Positions 36,798 to 45,681 of a stretch of 64,000 nucleotides of DNA are shown one piece after another (within the stretch, counting starts at the first letter, position 1; every line of letters starts with the position of its first letter). The position numbers were made by a program, and so were the translations under genes. A model generated the notes under the pieces. That model saw only the letters and a program-made list of their open reading frames with translations, was not told the DNA's origin and made no database searches. The stretch is from the NCBI RefSeq assembly GCF_900112005.1, contig NZ_FOKK01000004.1, positions 315,968 to 379,967 of the forward strand, in the 5' to 3' direction. Source of the stretch: Algoriphagus aquimarinus. GTDB lineage: Bacteria > Bacteroidota > Bacteroidia > Cytophagales > Cyclobacteriaceae.

Positions 36798-37467
36798 TTG
36801 AGATTGCCTTTATTATGAGATCTTCGAAAAAGACGAGACGATTTTCCGAGTCTAGCGATTGTTCGGTCATATCTGGTAGATGCTTAGCATTAAATGCATG
36901 AAGTAAACTGGACTCCATGATAGTATATGCCAAGGTTTTTGGATAAGGATAAGTAGGGTTTATTTCAAATATCAAATCAGAAATTCGCTCTCCAAAACTA
37001 TATACTTGAGCAAAAATTCCGTTTTTATGTTCTGTATCTACGGTTTTGGTCAGGTATCCTTTCAATGATTCATTCACTACTATGTTTCGCAAATCTGAGG
37101 GACTTATATGAACATTCTTGGTGAATACTGGTCCATTTACAATGAGTCTCATTGCAATGGATAAGCGCGCTTTGCTGCTTTCAAGATTTGCAGTAGAATA
37201 AACATAATTTACTTCCATCCACGCCCAATACCAAGCTGTAAGATAAAGTAATAACATATGTTTGTTTTCAAAGTAGCGGTAAACTGCCGCTTCAGTCACT
37301 CCCACTGTTACAGCTAGCTTCTTAAAGGTAAAATTCTCCATACCTAAATCCTGAATGAGCACAGCTCCATTCTGTACTATGGAGCTACCCAACTCTGAGC
37401 TGAAAGGTTCTTTTAGATAAAGGTTGTCATGCACCTCCATCTTCATATTATTCACTAAGTTTTCCAT
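36790..37467 (-). CDS. TetR/AcrR family transcriptional regulator
   Basis: A 225-residue regulator. An N-terminal helix-turn-helix of the TetR type (about 30-75) includes FKKLAVTVGVTEAAVYRYFENKHMLLLYL. The C-terminal ligand domain is unrelated to any family I can name. It is the first gene of the operon, overlapping the ABC gene by 8 bases. A perfect palindrome at 37533-37547 lies 66 bases upstream and is the likely operator, so the regulator probably represses its own operon (inference). Confidence 0.88.
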   Translation of the reverse strand: MENLVNNMKMEVHDNLYLKEPFSSELGSSIVQNGAVLIQDLGMENFTFKKLAVTVGVTEAAVYRYFENKHMLLLYLTAWYWAWMEVNYVYSTANLESSKARLSIAMRLIVNGPVFTKNVHISPSDLRNIVVNESLKGYLTKTVDTEHKNGIFAQVYSFGERISDLIFEINPTYPYPKTLAYTIMESSLLHAFNAKHLPDMTEQSLDSENRLVFFEDLIIKAISNA

Positions 37468-37532
37468 AAAAGAGTCTTGTAACCTCCTTTGAAACGCATA
37501 AGTCAGTGAAATGTTAACAAATCCTTCAAATA

Positions 37533-37547
37533 GTTAGTATTACTAAC
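37533..37547. promoter_or_regulatory. Perfect 15-bp palindrome, candidate TetR operator
   Basis: GTTAGTA-T-TACTAAC is a perfect palindrome upstream of the TetR-ABC-HlyD-TolC operon, of the size usually bound by TetR dimers. Confidence 0.55.
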
Positions 37548-37593
37548 AGAAAGTAAGAAGTATATAATTCTGGCCTACACGCATATACTTCAA

Positions 37594-37977
37594 TTAAATT
37601 TCACGTGTGTATAGATAAGCCCAAGCAATCAAAACTGGATGAATGATTAGCAATCGAAACCAACCTGTCCAAGGAGGTAGACAAATTCCATTTTCAATGC
37701 AAGAATTGAGCTGGATAAAGTAAATATGGGCTGGGATAAAAGCTAGTAACATCAATATAATGCCCCATGATGCCAATCCTCTAGTCTTTGGAAATAGCAA
37801 GGCGATTCCAAATGCTACTTCGCAAATTCCTGCCAAAATATTTATTAGCTCGTGCGCAGGAAAGTATTCTGGAATGAGGCGGAGATATCCCTCTGGGCTT
37901 ATGAAATGATTTATACCAGCAAGGATGTATAATGCTGACATAAAGTAAAGCCCAACTATTTTAAGTTTTTTCATCAC
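37594..37977 (-). CDS. DoxX-like/MauE-like small membrane protein
   Basis: A 127-residue protein with four hydrophobic helices (about 5-23, 45-62, 68-85, 105-123). The pattern ILAGINHFISPEGYLRLIPEYFPAHELIN and CEVAFGIALLFPKTRGLA matches the DoxX/DoxD-like membrane family. Its function is unknown; relatives are linked to quinone or thiol redox. It is divergent from the BCCT transporter. It lies between the TetR gene and the transporter and is not obviously part of either unit. Confidence 0.78.
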   Translation of the reverse strand: MMKKLKIVGLYFMSALYILAGINHFISPEGYLRLIPEYFPAHELINILAGICEVAFGIALLFPKTRGLASWGIILMLLAFIPAHIYFIQLNSCIENGICLPPWTGWFRLLIIHPVLIAWAYLYTREI

Positions 37978-38015
37978 TTGGTCGTATGAGTCATATTTTG
38001 AAAGAGTTTCAATGC

Positions 38016-38023
38016 TACTTTTG
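38016..38023 (+). promoter_or_regulatory. Candidate -7 promoter element for the BCCT transporter
   Basis: TACTTTTG is an exact TAnnTTTG match 33 bases before the chosen start. The nearest TTTG is only 15 bases upstream, shorter than usual. Its position inside the extended frame supports the later ATG at 38057. Confidence 0.4.
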
Positions 38024-38056
38024 AAGAACTTTAAATTCCGGTATCTTACTCATTCC

Positions 38057-39595
38057 ATGGCAAAAAACACTGCATTCTTCAGATTTAATGTTCGCCCCTG
38101 GGTATTCTGGCCACCATTTATACTTCTAATTTTAGCTGTATTTAGCAGTATTTTCTTTCCTGATTCCTTTATAGATTTTATTAGAGATATACAGCAGAGC
38201 ATACTTACCAACTTCTCAATTGGCTTTAGCTGGCTGTCATTTGCTATGACCCTGCTTACTATTGCAGTTTTCTTTTCTCCCTTAGGTAATTATAGAATCG
38301 GTGGCGAATCAGCTCTCCCTAGATTAAATAGAATCAGCTGGTTTGCGATTGTTCTTTGTACAACTATCGCAGTTGGCATCTTGTTTTGGGGAAGCGCTGA
38401 GCCACTCTCCCATTTTCTATTTCCTCCAGAATTCAAAGGCTTTGAATCCAATTCAGAGCAGGCTAAGTCCTTTGCTTTAGGCGCACTATACTTCCACTGG
38501 GGATTTACTCCTTATGCCATTTATGCCGTACCAGCCTTAGTTTTTGCGTTGATGTACTATTCTGGAAAAAGTCGTTTTAGCCTTGGAATCATGCTCAGAC
38601 CGATGATAGGCAATACACCTCATCGCTTTTGGGAAACAGGCTTGGACATGTTTAGCCTCTTCGCTTTGGTGACTGGTATGGCTGCAGCACTTGGAGCAGG
38701 AATTTTGAGTCTTTCTGGTGGGTTTCTGGCTTTCTTTCCCGATATAAATCCAACATTTCTCACAGGATTGATCACGCTTGGCATCTTGGTCACCTTCATT
38801 ATCTCAGCTTCTACGGGAATAGAAAAAGGAATCAAAAATCTCTCACTTTTCAATCTAGGCTTCTTCTTTCTGATTGCATTTCTATTTGTGATACTAGGAG
38901 AAAAAGGGAAAATACTCGACTCTATACTGACTGGTTTCAATCAATACTTTTCAAATTTCACAGATCTAAGCCTGCAACTAAGTGGTGCAGGTAACAGCTG
39001 GACTTACGATTGGTCTACATTCAATTTCGCGATGTGGATGGCTTGGGCGCCAATGACGGCCTTGTTTCTTGGCAAAATTGCTGTGGGCAGAACAGTACGG
39101 GAATTTCTCTTGGTAAACTGGTTTTTACCTGCACTTTTTTGTCTGGTTTGGATGGGGATTTTTGGAGGAACTACCCTAGATTTTGCCTCAGTTAATCCTG
39201 ATAGCTACAAAGACCTTTTTCTAAATTCAGGCCCAGAATCCATTATTTACAAGGTTTTTGACGATATGGGATACTTCAAGGTATTTGCCCAGCTATTCAT
39301 TCTTGGCATTTTCTTATCCTATGTGACAGCAGCAGATTCCAGCACAGATGCGCTGGCAAGCATAAGCATGAAAAAGCAAGATGGAGATCCTTTTCGCTCA
39401 GACACCAATTTGAAAGTAATTTGGGGCGTGCTGATCGGTTTTCTTTCTTGGATAATGATCACTTACTCAGGAATCGATGGGGTGCGGATTCTTTCTGTAA
39501 TAGGCGGTTTACCAGCTTTATTTTTCTTACTTCTAGTATCAGTATGCCTTCTTTTACTACTTATTTCACCTAAAAAATATTTGAAAAATCAATAA
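38057..39595 (+). CDS. BCCT family betaine/carnitine/choline transporter
   Basis: A 512-residue inner-membrane symporter with about 12 helices. The BCCT marks are the FWGSAEPLSHF segment, the FNFAMWMAWAPM helix 8 region with the tryptophan pattern, GRTVREF and TAADSSTDALASI. I chose the ATG at 38057 (MAKNTAFFRF) because the longer frame from 38012 covers the candidate promoter. The likely substrate is glycine betaine or a related osmolyte, fitting a marine or saline habitat (inference). It overlaps the convergent DUF983 gene by 7 bases. Confidence 0.9.
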   Translation: MAKNTAFFRFNVRPWVFWPPFILLILAVFSSIFFPDSFIDFIRDIQQSILTNFSIGFSWLSFAMTLLTIAVFFSPLGNYRIGGESALPRLNRISWFAIVLCTTIAVGILFWGSAEPLSHFLFPPEFKGFESNSEQAKSFALGALYFHWGFTPYAIYAVPALVFALMYYSGKSRFSLGIMLRPMIGNTPHRFWETGLDMFSLFALVTGMAAALGAGILSLSGGFLAFFPDINPTFLTGLITLGILVTFIISASTGIEKGIKNLSLFNLGFFFLIAFLFVILGEKGKILDSILTGFNQYFSNFTDLSLQLSGAGNSWTYDWSTFNFAMWMAWAPMTALFLGKIAVGRTVREFLLVNWFLPALFCLVWMGIFGGTTLDFASVNPDSYKDLFLNSGPESIIYKVFDDMGYFKVFAQLFILGIFLSYVTAADSSTDALASISMKKQDGDPFRSDTNLKVIWGVLIGFLSWIMITYSGIDGVRILSVIGGLPALFFLLLVSVCLLLLLISPKKYLKNQ

Positions 39596-39963
39596 CCTCG
39601 ATATTTCAATTTGCCCACATTATAGAGATACAATACTTTAGAATACCGAAGCATCAAAGGCATTAAGAGAATATTCGACAACGCTACAGTAGTAAGGTAC
39701 ATCCAAAGTTCAGGCTTTTCCATCAACACATTCAAAGCCACCATGGTCGTAATAACTAAGGCTACCGAAAAACCATAGCTGACGTACATTGCTCCATAGA
39801 AGAAATCCGGTTCTGCATGAAAATTAGCTCCACATTCAGAGCAAGATTTATTGACATCGGATAATTTGCGATAGCTATTTACAGGAACTGAAAATAAATC
39901 TCCTTCATGACACTGAGGACATTTTGCTCCAAGAATAGCCTTAACTGTACTTTTATTACTCAT
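39589..39963 (-). CDS. DUF983 domain-containing zinc-ribbon membrane protein
   Basis: A 124-residue protein with an N-terminal zinc ribbon (CPQC and CSECG about 30 residues apart) and two membrane helices (about 60-80 and 87-106). This is the DUF983 pattern; the function is unknown. I chose the ATG at 39963 (MSNKSTVKAILGAKCPQCHEG) rather than the longer frame to 40005, because family members begin close to the first CxxC. The 3' end overlaps the convergent transporter gene by 7 bases. Confidence 0.85.
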   Translation of the reverse strand: MSNKSTVKAILGAKCPQCHEGDLFSVPVNSYRKLSDVNKSCSECGANFHAEPDFFYGAMYVSYGFSVALVITTMVALNVLMEKPELWMYLTTVALSNILLMPLMLRYSKVLYLYNVGKLKYRGY

Positions 39964-40036
39964 TTCGTCTAGTTTATAGGAATAAATTCTAGGATACGAC
40001 GGCACCTAAAAAAAGTGAATGGTAGGAGTTTAACTT

Positions 40037-40243
40037 CTATCGAAAAATCTCATCGATATCGTAATCCTTGCCTTTGCCCCACTGAAGTAGCTCCTCAATG
40101 GTGTAGAATTCAAGGGTATCAAGATCCTTTACTTTGAAATTGGAACCTCTCAAACGGTCGATAATCTCCACCTGTCTGATTTCACCCATGTTGACCAACT
40201 GATATTTTCTCCCTATCCGAAGGTTGTCAAGCGCTATCGGCAT
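40037..40243 (-). CDS. Hypothetical small protein
   Basis: A 68-residue protein beginning MPIALDNLRIGRKYQL. It has a beta-rich start that looks like a small barrel (GRKYQLVNMGEIRQVEI) and an acidic C-terminus. I do not recognise the family. I chose the ATG at 40243 because it lies one base after the stop of the DUF4920 gene, indicating coexpression; a longer frame to 40318 would overlap that gene. No signal peptide. Confidence 0.7.
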   Translation of the reverse strand: MPIALDNLRIGRKYQLVNMGEIRQVEIIDRLRGSNFKVKDLDTLEFYTIEELLQWGKGKDYDIDEIFR

Positions 40244-40244
40244 A

Positions 40245-40763
40245 TTAGGCTTTATCTTTAATAACCACACCAACTGCTTCAAAAGTAATCTCTCGTTTAG
40301 GCTCAGTGATTTTAGCAACTTCCTCTTTGCTCATTCCACCGTCCTCAGCATAATGTCTCAGAGTTTCTACATCCGTTTCTGTCAAAACAGCTATTCCTTC
40401 CAAAATAATAGGATATCCCTGCGAAGTCGTGGGAACGAAAAATTCATAATCCTTGAAAGTCACTCGCATGTTCTCTCCATTAGGGAGCTCCATGGTTAAC
40501 CAACAGCCTTTTTTTGTACATACTTCTTTAATCTCTCCAGAAATCTTTCCTTCAAAATTCCCTTCCTTCTCTACCACAAGAACCATTTCGGCTGGAGAAA
40601 CTACCCCTGACACGTCTAGACTAGCACCGTAACCACCAGGAATAGAATCGGAAGCACTTACTTCTGTTCCTACTTCTGCCAGAACTGTTTCAGACTTCTG
40701 ATTTTGGCAGGCAGTAGTTAGTGCAACACCAAGAGCAAGTATAACTAAATGAGAATTTTTCAT
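40245..40763 (-). CDS. DUF4920 domain-containing lipoprotein
   Basis: A 172-residue exported lipoprotein: signal peptide with a lipobox-like ALTTAC (Cys19), then a linker and a beta-rich domain. DUF4920 signs are the KISGEIKEVCTKKGCWLTMEL segment, with two cysteines six apart, and MRVTFKDYEFFVPTTSQG. The family function is unknown; the Cys-x-x-x-x-Cys-Trp pattern may bind metal. Downstream by one base is a 68-residue hypothetical gene. Confidence 0.82.
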   Translation of the reverse strand: MKNSHLVILALGVALTTACQNQKSETVLAEVGTEVSASDSIPGGYGASLDVSGVVSPAEMVLVVEKEGNFEGKISGEIKEVCTKKGCWLTMELPNGENMRVTFKDYEFFVPTTSQGYPIILEGIAVLTETDVETLRHYAEDGGMSKEEVAKITEPKREITFEAVGVVIKDKA

Positions 40764-40987
40764 AGAATATGAAGATTTATGCCCAAAAATACGCTTTTGA
40801 ATCGGAGAGTAAAAGAAAACCCTGAATGTTTGGCAAACTTATACTAATTCGAAATTCCTGCCTATTTCCCCTATTTATTGCGAAAAGATCGATTGCGAAA
40901 AAGAATTGAAACAATTTTTTCAATAAAACTTCGATTTTTTTAACAATCCTGTAATTTTACAGAAGAATTAACCTATTGACCCTGCAC

Positions 40988-42880
40988 ATGCCTCATCCGA
41001 CTAAGTTCATTATTGATTTTGACAGTACGTTCACTCAAGTAGAAGCCCTCGATATTCTGGGTGAAATCAGTCTTCTCAATGATCCAGAAAGAGACTTAAA
41101 ATTAAAAGCCATCAAGGATATTACTGATAAGGGCATGGAAGGCAATGTGACCTTTCGTGACAGTTTGATCCAACGAATAGCTATCCTAAAAGCCAATAAA
41201 GGACAGATTACTGATCTGATTGCTGCATTGAAGCAAAAAGTTTCCAAGTCTTTCGAACGGAACAAAGAATTCCTTCAAGACAATGCGGATAATATTTACA
41301 TCGTCTCCAATGGTTTTAAGGATTTCATCATTCCTATCGTAGCGGATTATGGTATTCATCATCACAATGTCTTTGCAAATGAATTTGTGTACGATGAGTC
41401 GGATAATATTGTAGATTTCAATCATGACAACCCACTTTCTCAGAATAATGGCAAAGCGGAAACAATTAAAAAAATCAATCTTGAAGGCGAAATCTATGTG
41501 ATCGGCGACGGCTACACAGATTATGAAATCAAGAAGTCAGGCCTAGCCAATAAGTTTTATGCATTTACTGAAAATGTAAACCGTCCTAAAGTAACCAAAG
41601 AGGCAGATCATATTGCGCCAAGTTTGGATGAAATCCTATACGTCAATAATTTGAACACGAAATTCTCTTACCCGAAAAGCAGAATCAAGGTATTGCTCCT
41701 TGAAAACGTCCACCAAATCGGTGTCGATCTACTCAATGAAGAAGGCTACGAAGTAGAAGTCGTAAGCTCTGCCATGTCAGAAGAGGAACTCTGCGAGAAA
41801 ATCAAAACTGTTTCCATTCTAGGAATTCGTTCGAAAACCAATGTCACTAAGAAGGTATTGGATAATGCCAATAGACTGATCGCGGTAGGTGCATTTTGTA
41901 TCGGAACCAATCAGATCGATTTGGAAGCTTGTCAGGAAAAAGGCATTGCAGTATTCAATGCGCCTTTCAGCAACACAAGATCTGTGGTGGAAATGGCTAT
42001 CGCTGAGATCATTTTCCTGATGAGAGGTTTTGCAGATAAAACTGCCGCATTGCACCAGAGCAAATGGGACAAATCTGCAAGCGGAAGCTTTGAAATCAGA
42101 GGCAAAAAATTGGGAATTATTGGATATGGAAATATAGGTGCTCAGCTTTCAGTTCTTGCTGAAAACATGGGAATGAACGTTTTCTATTATGATGTAATTG
42201 AGCGTCTGGCACTTGGAAATGCAACAAAAATCGACAGTTTGGATGAGCTGCTAAGCACTTGCGATGTCATCACTCTTCATGTGGATGGTAGGAAAGAGAA
42301 CGAAAACATATTAGACAGATCGAAAATTGCCTTGATGAAAAAGGGGGCAATTCTGCTCAATCTAAGCCGTGGCCATGTGGTGGAGATCCCAGCCCTAAGA
42401 GACGCCATCCTTTCCGGACATCTTGCCGGCTGTGCTGTGGATGTGTTTCCTGAAGAACCGAAGAACAATACCGAGCCCTTGGAATCTGAACTTATTGGAC
42501 TTCCAAATACGATTCTGACTCCTCATATCGGTGGTAGCACCTCCGAAGCACAAGAGAACATTGCACGATTTGTTCCTGGTAAAATCATGGAATACATCAA
42601 TACAGGCAATACCTACAACTCTGTAAACTTCCCGAATATTCAGTTGCCATTCTTGCAGAATGCACATAGACTCATTCACATTCACATGAATGAACCTGGA
42701 GTATTAGCAAAAATTAATCAGATTTTAGCCAACTTCGAGATCAACATCGTAGGGCAATATCTCAAGACCAACGAGAAAATTGGATATGTGATCACTGATA
42801 TAGATAAAGCATATTCACCTGAAGCAATTGATGCATTGAAACACATTCCAGGCACTATCCGCTTTAGAGTACTTTATTAG
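40988..42880 (+). CDS. serA: Fused HAD phosphatase (phosphoserine phosphatase-like) / D-3-phosphoglycerate dehydrogenase
   Basis: A 630-residue protein with two enzymes of serine synthesis. The N-terminal HAD domain (about 1-215) keeps motif I DFDST (Asp10, Asp12) and motif IV GDGYTDYE. The C-terminal part (about 228-630) is phosphoglycerate dehydrogenase with the NAD motif IGYGNIG, the catalytic Arg in IRSKTN, FPEEP, and TPHIGGST, followed by an ACT domain (IHIHMNEPGVLAKINQIL) that probably senses serine. Start chosen at the ATG 40988; a TTG at 40976 is possible. A strong terminator follows. If both domains work, one protein covers the first and last steps of the pathway. Confidence 0.9.
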   Translation: MPHPTKFIIDFDSTFTQVEALDILGEISLLNDPERDLKLKAIKDITDKGMEGNVTFRDSLIQRIAILKANKGQITDLIAALKQKVSKSFERNKEFLQDNADNIYIVSNGFKDFIIPIVADYGIHHHNVFANEFVYDESDNIVDFNHDNPLSQNNGKAETIKKINLEGEIYVIGDGYTDYEIKKSGLANKFYAFTENVNRPKVTKEADHIAPSLDEILYVNNLNTKFSYPKSRIKVLLLENVHQIGVDLLNEEGYEVEVVSSAMSEEELCEKIKTVSILGIRSKTNVTKKVLDNANRLIAVGAFCIGTNQIDLEACQEKGIAVFNAPFSNTRSVVEMAIAEIIFLMRGFADKTAALHQSKWDKSASGSFEIRGKKLGIIGYGNIGAQLSVLAENMGMNVFYYDVIERLALGNATKIDSLDELLSTCDVITLHVDGRKENENILDRSKIALMKKGAILLNLSRGHVVEIPALRDAILSGHLAGCAVDVFPEEPKNNTEPLESELIGLPNTILTPHIGGSTSEAQENIARFVPGKIMEYINTGNTYNSVNFPNIQLPFLQNAHRLIHIHMNEPGVLAKINQILANFEINIVGQYLKTNEKIGYVITDIDKAYSPEAIDALKHIPGTIRFRVLY

Positions 42881-42896
42881 GAATTAAGAATTCCTA

Positions 42897-42936
42897 GAAC
42901 CAAAAAAGTCCCGTTGATGCGGGACTTTTTTGGTTC
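42897..42936 (+). terminator. Intrinsic terminator after serA fusion
   Basis: GAACCAAAAAAGTCCCG (42897-42913) pairs perfectly over 17 bp with 42920-42936 around a TTGATG loop; T-runs on both strands make it useful for the convergent gene as well. Confidence 0.9.
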
Positions 42937-42966
42937 ATTAAGAATTGAATGACCTAAAGCACCTTT

Positions 42967-44139
42967 TTAATCTAATTTCAACCCCACCCGAAAAAGTCTA
43001 AAGTAATCCTGCTCCACTTCTTTATCTGGAGTTTCTTGCATCCAAAGTTCGCCATTTCTTATTAACATACTTTGAGCCTCTAAACCATTAGGAACAATAT
43101 CATTTACTAATTTGCCGAGTGAATCGAGAATAGCAAGGTGTACTGGATAATTCTCATCCATTCTGTTATTGAAATCTATAGTTTCCTCTTCAGATTTTTT
43201 TGCCATTCGCATTTCTATATCTGCAGAGCTATATCCTTGGATATAAGCCACCAAGAAGTACCCATCAACTTTCTTAATGTTTAATATTCTTCCTGAAGTA
43301 ACTACGCTTAAAAAGAAAAAATTTAAGTCTCTTGAATACTTATCCCTCCCTTCAAAGTAGCGGTATTCTGGAAGATCAAGTGGAATACTGGAAAGTAGAG
43401 AATAAGGTGGATTGGTATCGAAAACATTGATTACTGGTTCCAATCCAAATGCCGCATAGATCTTATCATCAGAAATGCTGTACGCAGGAGCCCAAGAATT
43501 GGGGTAAAAGTATTTTCCACTTCTGTAAATACTACTTTCCGGAAATTGGGCAAAGGACTCTTGCTCTCCTGTAGTTGGAGACCACCACTTCAATAAATAC
43601 ATTTCATCATAAATCTCCTTATCCGAAAAACTCCTATTATCAGGAAGATCTTGATTCACATATAAATACCGCTGTCCTATTTTTTCAATACCTAGCCCCA
43701 TACCAAATGGTTTAGAATTAAGCGGTTGGAAATCTATTGCCTTCACACGCATTATTAGGTTTCCATCAAAATCGTACGTTATAAAGCCTTTACCTCCAAA
43801 TACCATAATTTGATTTTCACCTGTAAGCCTTATTGAACTCATTAAGACCCCATAACCATCAGGTACATCACCTAATTTGGAAAATGAATTGATTATTGAC
43901 CCATCGAATTTTGCCAGTAAAATATCCTCTGAACTAACGTCAAAGTGATCTACGAACACAACAGTTTGAGACACCGGATCTAGATCATGCACTTGATACT
44001 TACCTAGATGATTAATTTGAACACTGTCCAACTTTTCTAAAGTAATCTTTTCATTAAGTTCCATTGAAGTGGTATTGCTCTTAGGAGCACATGAAAAAAC
44101 AGCTAATAAAAAGGAAACAAAAACAGCTGAGTTTTTCAT
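42967..44139 (-). CDS. Beta-propeller-like lipoprotein of unknown function
   Basis: A 390-residue exported lipoprotein (lipobox LLAVFSC, Cys17). The body has repeated beta-strand blocks such as QTVVFVDHFDVSSEDILLAKFDG and GDGYGVLMSS-like turns that suggest a six-bladed propeller of the BF3164/DUF4221 type common in Bacteroidota. No catalytic motif is visible. It is a single gene facing the serA terminator. I cannot give a function. Confidence 0.65.
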   Translation of the reverse strand: MKNSAVFVSFLLAVFSCAPKSNTTSMELNEKITLEKLDSVQINHLGKYQVHDLDPVSQTVVFVDHFDVSSEDILLAKFDGSIINSFSKLGDVPDGYGVLMSSIRLTGENQIMVFGGKGFITYDFDGNLIMRVKAIDFQPLNSKPFGMGLGIEKIGQRYLYVNQDLPDNRSFSDKEIYDEMYLLKWWSPTTGEQESFAQFPESSIYRSGKYFYPNSWAPAYSISDDKIYAAFGLEPVINVFDTNPPYSLLSSIPLDLPEYRYFEGRDKYSRDLNFFFLSVVTSGRILNIKKVDGYFLVAYIQGYSSADIEMRMAKKSEEETIDFNNRMDENYPVHLAILDSLGKLVNDIVPNGLEAQSMLIRNGELWMQETPDKEVEQDYFRLFRVGLKLD

Positions 44140-44324
44140 GATTGAAAGGAATTCTAGATAATAGAAATTAGAGATACGGCAAGATAAAGGAGCCTAATAT
44201 TCAATAGTTGGTTCGCCTACATCACACAGATTCTTAAGAACATAGGGGCAATCCAAAAGACTAAACAAAGCCTGTCTCTGGAAAAGTAGTCCACAGAATT
44301 TTTATCTAATAATTTAGTACTTCT

Positions 44325-44771
44325 TTATTTATCCAGCAATCTTCTGTGGTAATTTATTTGCCCTAGATGATAGCTGAAGTGACCCAAGAGATGGATTAGA
44401 AAGTAATTGTGGGACATCTTGCCACCAAAAACCTCTAAAGGATAATCTTTTTCAAGCATACCCTCATCTAACCCTTCCAAACTAGCTGTGATCACATTTT
44501 CCAGCTTTTCTATCATTTCAATCAATGTAGCCTTGGGCACATTTTTGCCAGCAAATTCAAAATCCCTATCTCTAACATAGTGAAACCCGCCTATTTCTTT
44601 TCCTACAAAGTGGGACATGTTTCCGATCAGATGTAAACATAAATTCCCTGCTGAATTAGTGATTTTTTGATCCACTTTCCACAAATTCTGTTCTTTGGAA
44701 TAAGCATCAATCTCCACTTTCATTCGCTTCATATCCCTTTCAAAAAGTCTTATTAAATCATTAAGTATCAT
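44325..44771 (-). CDS. DinB-superfamily protein (DUF1572-like)
   Basis: A 148-residue four-helix-bundle protein. The DinB metal histidines are suggested by LCLHLIGNMSHFVG near residue 48 and HNYFLIHLLGHFSYHLGQINYHRR near the C-terminus. DinB-like proteins are metal-dependent and often bind thiol cofactors; the substrate is unknown. It overlaps the muramidase gene by 4 bases, so the two are cotranscribed. Confidence 0.8.
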   Translation of the reverse strand: MILNDLIRLFERDMKRMKVEIDAYSKEQNLWKVDQKITNSAGNLCLHLIGNMSHFVGKEIGGFHYVRDRDFEFAGKNVPKATLIEMIEKLENVITASLEGLDEGMLEKDYPLEVFGGKMSHNYFLIHLLGHFSYHLGQINYHRRLLDK

Positions 44772-45604
44772 AACTCGATATTATTTAAAAACTTTAAATA
44801 AGCTTTAGCCATTTTCTGGTCATACTTATTCTGTGCATATCCTGATCCATTGTAGCATTCTGCAAATTTTGCCCAGTTTTTAGCTTGTAAATAGGCTAAA
44901 CAACCGTTTTTCAGAATGTATCTCCCAAATACTTCTAAGTGATTTCTCTCATGCTTGTACATTTCCTCTACAAATTGCTGTACAGAGGGATACCCCAATG
45001 GAATTGCATGAAAACCCATTACCTGATAGCTTCCCCAAGAAGCTGAGGATAGCGCGGCTTCTCTGAATTTGGGATCGGAAGAGATAGAAGCTGCTTGCTC
45101 CAAACGATCATATTCCCTCGTCCCGCCTAAATAGTGCTTTTTATTGAATTGCTTGTATAAAACAGTTTCATTGGAAGGATTGGAAAAATCCTCAGGATTT
45201 ATCCCTCTAGCTTTTAATTGTCTCCAAAATACATGGCCTTCAAATAAAATCTTAGGTCTTCCATCAATCAAAAAACCTTTACCGGAGCTTTCTACCTCAT
45301 TTACTGCTTTTACCGCAACAAGGTCCAATTGATACCTTTTGGCAAAATCAATGAGATCTTGCTCACCGAGAAACACATCACCAAGCACATCCGCTGGCTT
45401 GGTTTTGTCAAAAAGCAAAGTCCAAGTTTTAATTCCTACCTCTCCATCTACGACAAGCTGATTTTTCGATTGGAAGTCTTTAACTGCCACATCGGTTTCA
45501 ACTCCAAAATAGCCTGAAGACGGAGTTTCGTAACCTAGTTTTCCAAGAAGTTCCTGTAAAAATGAAACAGATGAACCTCTTGATCTGAGTTTTATGTATT
45601 GCAT
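44768..45604 (-). CDS. Peptidoglycan-binding N-acetylmuramidase
   Basis: A 278-residue protein. The N-terminal peptidoglycan-binding domain 1 (about 1-65, GSSVSFLQELLGKLGYETPSSGYFGVETDVAVKDFQ) is followed by an N-acetylmuramidase domain of the DUF3380 type (about 85-270). The catalytic glutamate is probably in VNEVESSGKGF; GRPKILFEGHVFWRQL and SWGSYQVMGFHA are family marks. No signal peptide is visible, as in phage endolysins and toxin-type muramidases, so how it reaches the wall is unclear. It overlaps a DinB-like gene. Confidence 0.85.
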   Translation of the reverse strand: MQYIKLRSRGSSVSFLQELLGKLGYETPSSGYFGVETDVAVKDFQSKNQLVVDGEVGIKTWTLLFDKTKPADVLGDVFLGEQDLIDFAKRYQLDLVAVKAVNEVESSGKGFLIDGRPKILFEGHVFWRQLKARGINPEDFSNPSNETVLYKQFNKKHYLGGTREYDRLEQAASISSDPKFREAALSSASWGSYQVMGFHAIPLGYPSVQQFVEEMYKHERNHLEVFGRYILKNGCLAYLQAKNWAKFAECYNGSGYAQNKYDQKMAKAYLKFLNNIEL

Positions 45605-45621
45605 TGCTAAAAAGGTTTAAA

Positions 45622-45654
45622 AATAAAAAGTACTTCAATGTAATTGAAGTACTT
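45622..45654 (-). terminator. Terminator of the DEAD-box helicase gene (minus strand)
   Basis: AAGTACTTCAAT (45628-45639) pairs perfectly with 45643-45654 over a 3-base loop; on the minus strand it is followed by TTTATTT. Confidence 0.75.
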
Positions 45655-45681
45655 CGTAATAGCAATTTCTTAGTTGATCAA

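Noticed and set aside
38012..38056. N-terminal extension of the BCCT transporter
   Set aside because: It covers a TAnnTTTG promoter element and adds residues before the normal family start.
39589..39595. 7-base overlap of convergent transporter and DUF983 genes as evidence of a frameshift
   Set aside because: Both proteins have normal-looking ends; short convergent overlaps are common.
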